Positions 14,839-18,287 of a stretch of DNA of 18,287 bases are shown here, piece by piece (the first letter of the stretch is position 1; each line of letters starts with the position of its first letter). Below the pieces are notes generated by a model that saw only the letters and a list, made by a program, of their open reading frames with translations, made no database searches and was not told where the DNA came from. Position numbers and translations under genes: made by a program. Source of the stretch: CAYRGQ01 sp964444885 (lineage in GTDB: Bacteria > Bacteroidota > Bacteroidia > Sphingobacteriales > Sphingobacteriaceae); NCBI GenBank assembly GCA_964444885.1, contig CAYUIZ010000060.1, positions 1-18,287 of the forward strand. Direction: 5' to 3'.

Positions 14839-16245
14839 ATGCAATACGACGTTATAGTTATCGGAAGTGGTCCCGGAGGGTATGTTGCCGCCATTCGCTG
14901 TGCACAACTCGGCTTGAAAACCGCTATTGTTGAAAAGTACAACACGTTTGGGGGCACGTGCCTCAACGTCGGGTGCATCCCGTCCAAGGCGTTGCTCGAC
15001 TCGTCCGAACACTACCACAATGCAGCGCACCGTTTTGAGGCGCATGGCATTCAGGTGGGCAGCCTGAAGGTGGACATGAAGAAGATGATTGCCCGCAAGG
15101 ATGACGTCATTGCGCAAAACACGGCAGGCATTACCTACCTTTTTAAGAAAAATAAAATCGATAGCTACAACGGGCTAGGCGCTTTTGTCGATAAGAACAC
15201 GGTCAAAATCGCGAATGCGGATGGCAAGGAGGAGCGTATCACCGGAAAAAACGTGATCATCGCTACCGGCTCCAAGCCCACGGCATTGCCCTTTTTGCCC
15301 ATCGACAAAAAGCGGGTTATTACGTCGACGGAAGCACTCGCCCTGCAAGAGATACCGAAGCAGCTGATTGTGATTGGCGGGGGCGTGATCGGGCTGGAAC
15401 TGGGTTCTGTCTACGCGCGTTTGGGTACGAAAGTAACCGTGGTGGAGTATGAAAAATCCATTATCCCTACCATGGACGCTGGCTTGGGCAAGGAACTGCA
15501 GCGGGTGTTGAAAAAGACCTTAGGGTTTGAGTTTTTACTCGGCCACAAAGTGACGGGCGCAACGGCCAAAGGAAAGAAAGTGACTGTTTCGGCGGATAAC
15601 GCGAAGGGTGAAGCGGTGAGTATTGAGGGGGATTATTGCATTGTCGCCGTGGGTAGGACGGCCTATTCGGAAGGCCTCGGGCTGGAGAATATCGGCGTCG
15701 CGCTGGAAGAACGGGGCAAGAAAATTCCGGTCAACGAGCATCTGGAAACCTCCGTCGCGGGCGTGTACGCCATTGGTGATGTCGTCAGGGGTGCCATGCT
15801 GGCCCATAAAGCGGAGGATGAAGGCGTATATGTCGCCGAACGCATCGCGGGACAAAAACCACACATCGATTACAACCTGATTCCGGGCGTGGTATACACC
15901 TGGCCGGAAGTAGCCAGCGTAGGCAAAACGGAAGAGCAGCTGAAAGAAAGTGGACGAAAGTACAAGGCGGGTTCGTTTTCCTTTAAAGCGAGCGGCCGGG
16001 CCAAGGCGAGCACGGATACCGACGGTTTCGTCAAAGTATTGGCCGATGCCGAAACGGACGAGGTACTGGGCGTACACATCATCGGCCCACGTGCCGCCGA
16101 TGTCATTGCGGAGGCGGTTGTTGCCATGGAATTCAGAGCGTCTGCCGAAGATATCGCGCGTATTTGCCACGCGCACCCTACCTATAGCGAAGCAGTGAAG
16201 GAAGCGGCCCTGGCCGCCACGGACAATCGGGCTATCCACGCTTAA
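14839..16245 (+). CDS. lpdA: Dihydrolipoyl dehydrogenase (E3)
   Basis: E3 reoxidises the dihydrolipoyl arms of 2-oxoacid dehydrogenase complexes and of the glycine cleavage system, passing electrons through FAD and a disulfide to NAD+. The 468 residues fit the family length. The FAD-binding motif is VIVIGSGPGGYVAA (G9, G11, G14). The redox disulfide is GGTCLNVGCIPSKALL with C41 and C46. The NAD-binding motif is IVIGGGVIGLELGSVYARLG, and the second FAD motif is VYAIGDVVRGAMLAHKAEDEG split across its usual residues. The catalytic pair is H446 and E451 in HAHPTYSE. The ATG at 14839 (MQYDVIVIGSG) is chosen because the frame can open further upstream only through a promoter. It can serve the SucA/SucB encoded at 1316-5390, though it lies apart and on the other strand. 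Confidence 0.97.
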   Translation: MQYDVIVIGSGPGGYVAAIRCAQLGLKTAIVEKYNTFGGTCLNVGCIPSKALLDSSEHYHNAAHRFEAHGIQVGSLKVDMKKMIARKDDVIAQNTAGITYLFKKNKIDSYNGLGAFVDKNTVKIANADGKEERITGKNVIIATGSKPTALPFLPIDKKRVITSTEALALQEIPKQLIVIGGGVIGLELGSVYARLGTKVTVVEYEKSIIPTMDAGLGKELQRVLKKTLGFEFLLGHKVTGATAKGKKVTVSADNAKGEAVSIEGDYCIVAVGRTAYSEGLGLENIGVALEERGKKIPVNEHLETSVAGVYAIGDVVRGAMLAHKAEDEGVYVAERIAGQKPHIDYNLIPGVVYTWPEVASVGKTEEQLKESGRKYKAGSFSFKASGRAKASTDTDGFVKVLADAETDEVLGVHIIGPRAADVIAEAVVAMEFRASAEDIARICHAHPTYSEAVKEAALAATDNRAIHA

Positions 16246-16273
16246 TAAGCGGGTGCACAAACACGGAATTTTA

Positions 16274-16315
16274 GGCCCGTAGCCTCCGGCATTAGGATCG
16301 GTGGACTACGGTGCC
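16274..16315 (+). terminator. Long imperfect hairpin after lpd, possible terminator
   Basis: GGC-CCGTAG-CCTCCG (16274-16288) pairs with CGGTGG-CTACGG-GCC (16299-16315), with single bulges at A16305 and T16312 and one T-T mismatch around a 10-base loop. Only TTT follows, so it is a weak intrinsic terminator or a 3' end stabiliser of the lpd transcript. Confidence 0.5.
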
Positions 16316-16331
16316 TTTCGTGGGCACGAAA
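16316..16331. promoter_or_regulatory. Palindrome upstream of the LacI-family gene
   Basis: TTTCGTG-GG-CACGAAA is a perfect 7-2-7 inverted repeat (16316-16331). Its centre is 33 bp from the centre of the next palindrome, about three helical turns, and the two share TTTC/GAAA within their arms. It may be an operator, although it also abuts the lpd hairpin. Confidence 0.4.
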
Positions 16332-16346
16332 TGAGAGAGCCTGCCC

Positions 16347-16366
16347 CATTATTTCCCGAAATAATG
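16347..16366. promoter_or_regulatory. 20-bp palindrome, candidate operator of the LacI-family gene
   Basis: CATTATTTC-CC-GAAATAATG is a perfect 9-2-9 inverted repeat lying directly before the candidate -7 element TATCTTTA (16368-16375), so a bound protein would cover the -33 to -10 region. Autoregulation by the LacI-type protein encoded downstream is a natural reading, but is inference. Confidence 0.5.
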
Positions 16367-16367
16367 T

Positions 16368-16375
16368 TATCTTTA
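16368..16375 (+). promoter_or_regulatory. Candidate -7 element of the LacI-family gene
   Basis: TATCTTTA differs from TAnnTTTG only in the last base. It would start transcription near 16381, leaving a leader of about 105 bases. Confidence 0.3.
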
Positions 16376-16394
16376 TCGTGTTTTCCGGTTTGAA

Positions 16395-16443
16395 GCGGTT
16401 AGTTGTCGTCCGCAGCATCCCTTAGTGGGATACGTGCAACCGC
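16395..16443 (+). promoter_or_regulatory. Structured leader upstream of the LacI-family gene
   Basis: GCGGTT (16395-16400) pairs with AACCGC (16438-16443) and encloses the inner hairpin ATCCC-TTAGT-GGGAT (16417-16431), with GCA/TGC possible between. It lies in the inferred leader; no known riboswitch is recognised. Confidence 0.35.
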
Positions 16444-16485
16444 CGCGGACCCCTAGCCCCGAAACCTGGTTAATGGAGTGTTTTT

Positions 16486-17499
16486 ATGAGCCAAAATAAA
16501 CCCGTTACCATCAAGGAAATTGCACGTCGCCTCAAGATATCGACGTCGACCGTTTCCCGTGCGTTGAATGACCATCCCAGCATCGGGTGGGCCACGACCA
16601 CGCGGGTGAAGCGAATGGCGGAAGAACTCAACTACGTGCCCAATCAGACGGCAATCTTTTTCAAACAGCGGAAAACATTCACCATCGGCGTGGTCTTGCC
16701 CAGTCTTTCGGAACCGTTTTTTTCCTCGGCCATTAGCGAAATCGAAAATTACGCTAACGAAAAGAAATACACGGTCATCATGGGGCAGTCCCTGGATGAT
16801 CCTGAACGGGAAACCCGTATCGTGGAGAAAATGAAGGAGCACCGGGTCGACGGAATTCTCATGTCGCTCAGCAAAAATACGCAGGATTTCGGATTTATCG
16901 ATTCCCTGCGGACGGCGGGTATACCCATTGTTTTCTTCGATTGCGTACCCGATCTCAATGACGCCCACCGCGTGCGGTGCAATTTGGAGACGGGCATGCT
17001 GCAGGCCATCGATTTGTTTATCTCCTGCGGCCATAGCCAGATCGCATTAATCAACGGCCCTGCGCGGTTGCCGGCCAGTATCGAACGCCGGGAGGCCTAC
17101 CGGAAAGGGCTGGCCGAAAATGGGTTGGATTACGTGGAAGACTACCTGGTAGATACGGACCTGACGCAACAGGGCAATGAGTTGGCCATCAGTAAACTAT
17201 TGAATCTGCCCCTGCGCCCTTCTGCAATTATTTGCTTCAATGATTTTGTCACGCTCGACGTGATGAAGCATGTCCGGCAGCGTGGTATTGCCCTGAACCA
17301 GGACCTGTTTTTCATCAGCTTCGCCAACTACCCCCTGTGGCAGTATATGGAAAACCCACCCATGGCCTCGATCGAGCAATTTCCTGGCAAACAGGCACAG
17401 AAAGCGACCGAAATCCTCTTTGGTCTTATCGAATCTCCCGAAGACGCCACGCCCCAGCATGTCGTTTTTGAGTCGAGCATGATTCCCCAGAATAGCTGA
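16486..17499 (+). CDS. LacI-family transcriptional regulator
   Basis: The 337 residues form a standard LacI/GalR repressor. The N-terminal helix-turn-helix is VTIKEIARRLKISTSTVSRA (about 7-26), followed by the hinge region ELNYVPNQTAIFFKQRK (about 47-63). A periplasmic-binding-protein-like sugar domain runs to the end (TIGVVLPSLSEPFFSSAISEIE, RVDGILMSLS, IPIVFFDCVP, SQIALINGP, PSAIICFNDFVTLDVMKHVRQRG, PPMASIEQFPGKQAQKATEIL written across the usual positions). The segment after NDHPSIG, usually charged (EKTR or similar), is WATTTRV. It would bind palindromic DNA in the cytoplasm and respond to a sugar-like ligand. No sugar operon adjoins it on its strand, so its targets are unknown; the palindromes upstream suggest self-control. 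GGAG lies 9 bases before the ATG. Confidence 0.93.
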   Translation: MSQNKPVTIKEIARRLKISTSTVSRALNDHPSIGWATTTRVKRMAEELNYVPNQTAIFFKQRKTFTIGVVLPSLSEPFFSSAISEIENYANEKKYTVIMGQSLDDPERETRIVEKMKEHRVDGILMSLSKNTQDFGFIDSLRTAGIPIVFFDCVPDLNDAHRVRCNLETGMLQAIDLFISCGHSQIALINGPARLPASIERREAYRKGLAENGLDYVEDYLVDTDLTQQGNELAISKLLNLPLRPSAIICFNDFVTLDVMKHVRQRGIALNQDLFFISFANYPLWQYMENPPMASIEQFPGKQAQKATEILFGLIESPEDATPQHVVFESSMIPQNS

Positions 17500-17584
17500 A
17501 GTCGGTAAGCCAAAGCCGCATGTCACGCTGGCTCATATACGGATCAAGTTGTTTAATACGGTTTGATGCCTTTGCGGGATATCG

Positions 17585-17803
17585 CTACCAAGGAACGGAA
17601 AATGGATCATCACGGTCACGCCTCCGATCATTCTTGATGGCATCCAGGTTGTCGTTAATGTACCGCTTGACCCGCATGCCGTCCGTGCCATCAAAGCGGC
17701 CTTCGTTCCATAATTGCAGCAGGTAGTTATTGGGGACATCGTACATGGGTTTTCCCTTATATCGTCCACAAGGCATACGTGAATCATGGTTCAAATAGCT
17801 CAT
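17585..17803 (-). CDS. Small DUF3820-like protein
   Basis: The 72 residues carry the DUF3820 pattern: MPCGRYKGKPMYDVPNNYLL (residues 10-29), close to the usual MPFGKYKGxPLxDVPxxYLLW, then LWNEGRF and a helix VKRYINDNLDAIKND. The domain is small and cytoplasmic; its biochemical role is not established. The C-terminal tail RRRDRDDPFSVPW is charged. The gene starts 11 bases after the stop of the upstream gene on the same strand and is the last of a compact three-gene group. No terminator is seen downstream before the converging LacI-family gene. Confidence 0.8.
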   Translation of the reverse strand: MSYLNHDSRMPCGRYKGKPMYDVPNNYLLQLWNEGRFDGTDGMRVKRYINDNLDAIKNDRRRDRDDPFSVPW

Positions 17804-17814
17804 TATCGTGTGTT

Positions 17815-18114
17815 TTAATCGTTAAAGTAATCGTGCCATTCGTCGTCATCGTCGGGATTGTTGTACTGATCGTAGTCCATGTAATTCTGGTCGTATTGGC
17901 GCTCGAGCGAGTCGCCTTCCAGTACGCCGCTTTTCACAGGACCCGAATAAGGCATTTCCGGACCGTTCCCTTGCGCCGTGTTTCTTGTTTGCTGGGATTT
18001 CTTGTACCGCGTCTCCGCTTCCTCCCACCACTTCCGTTCCCGTTCCTTATGCTGGCTCTCAAAAATGGCAACAAAGAAAAAGCAGACGGCTACAAAGCGA
18101 AAAAACCCTTTCAT
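17815..18114 (-). CDS. Short protein with N-terminal hydrophobic segment and acidic tail
   Basis: The 99 residues start with a hydrophobic segment (MKGFFRFVAVCFFFVAIFES), either an uncleaved anchor or a signal peptide. A charged stretch likely to be helical follows (HKERERKWWEEAETRYKKSQ), then a very acidic, Tyr/Asn-rich tail (YMDYDQYNNPDDDDEWHDYFND split over residues 78-99). I recognise no family. Its ATG overlaps the TGA of the upstream partial gene in ATGA, and the DUF3820-like gene follows after 11 bases, so the three are cotranscribed and probably translationally coupled. Confidence 0.75.
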   Translation of the reverse strand: MKGFFRFVAVCFFFVAIFESQHKERERKWWEEAETRYKKSQQTRNTAQGNGPEMPYSGPVKSGVLEGDSLERQYDQNYMDYDQYNNPDDDDEWHDYFND

Positions 18115-18287
18115 GGCTGCTTGATTTCTTTTACCCGCGTGGCCTTGGTGGTCAGCCGGGCCTGTACCACGCGCTGCGCCTTGGCCCGGGCATCAGACAG
18201 GTTCCTGGCTTCTACCACTACATCGTGCATCGTCCGCGACGAGCTGATCCGCGCCTCGACACGCACTTCGAACATGCGGGTGCGGGG
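18111..18287 (-). CDS. Unknown gene, C-terminal 58 codons only, cut by right window edge
   Basis: The reverse frame is open from the right edge to the TGA at 18111-18113, 58 residues ending KATRVKEIKQP. An internal ATG at 18275 (MFEVRVEARISSSRTMHDVVV) could be a real start giving 54 residues, but there is no ribosome binding site before it and the frame stays open to the edge, so it may be a longer protein. The sequence predicts a beta strand (FEVRVEARI), then an Ala/Arg-rich helix (ARNLSDARAKAQRVVQARL). I recognise no family. The stop overlaps the next start by ATGA. Confidence 0.6.
   Translation of the reverse strand, partial: PRTRMFEVRVEARISSSRTMHDVVVEARNLSDARAKAQRVVQARLTTKATRVKEIKQP

Noticed and set aside
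16234..16246. CGCTTA-A-TAAGCG palindrome at the lpd stop codon
   Set aside because: It is short, includes the stop codon and has no T-tract; the larger hairpin at 16274-16315 is the better 3' element.
1..18287. Mobile elements, CRISPR arrays, tRNA or rRNA genes
   Set aside because: No transposase or integrase motifs, regular spaced repeats or cloverleaf/rRNA signatures were seen on reading both strands.

Overview
The window looks like the chromosome of a Bacteroidota bacterium, probably of the Sphingobacteriaceae type (Pedobacter/Parapedobacter-like), with about even GC in genes and AT-rich gaps. Support comes from the protein families present (DUF5117/DUF4953-type metalloprotease, DASH-type cryptochrome, secreted sugar isomerase neighbourhood, lipoprotein nucleoside hydrolase), from mostly weak Shine-Dalgarno sequences, and from several promoters of the Bacteroidota type TTG-N20-TAnnTTTG. 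The genus is inference.

Layout. 1-1001 (-): a nearly complete nucleoside hydrolase lipoprotein cut by the left edge. 1316-5390 (-): the sucA-sucB operon for E1 and E2 of 2-oxoglutarate dehydrogenase, closed by a strong hairpin terminator at 1264-1293. 5523-6770 (-): a DASH-type photolyase/cryptochrome. 7028-8876 (+): two overlapping Rossmann-fold genes, an atypical SDR with a damaged glycine motif and a TIGR01777-family epimerase. 8879-10685 (-): an unknown secreted protein preceded by a sugar phosphate isomerase/epimerase-like TIM barrel, with an unusual set of inverted repeats between them. 10890-13595 (+): a large secreted zinc metalloprotease with its own terminator. 13783-14569 (+): a small intact ORF followed by a GNAT acetyltransferase broken by two in-frame stops, read here as a decaying toxin-antitoxin-like pair. 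14839-16245 (+): lpd, the E3 subunit that serves the sucAB complex, from its own promoter. 16486-17499 (+): a LacI-family regulator with palindromes and a structured leader upstream. 17585-18287 (-): three tightly packed small genes (DUF3820-like, a short acidic membrane or secreted protein, and a partial unknown gene at the right edge).

How they relate. SucA, SucB and Lpd together form the TCA-cycle 2-oxoglutarate dehydrogenase, although lpd lies about 9 kb away on the other strand. The remaining genes are mostly small independent units. The parts that deserve most attention are the broken GNAT locus with its intact partner and duplicated 17-bp segment, the LacI upstream palindromes, the three-arm repeat at 9543-9616, and the SDR with the lost glycines. 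I saw no rRNA, tRNA, CRISPR array, insertion sequence or phage gene.
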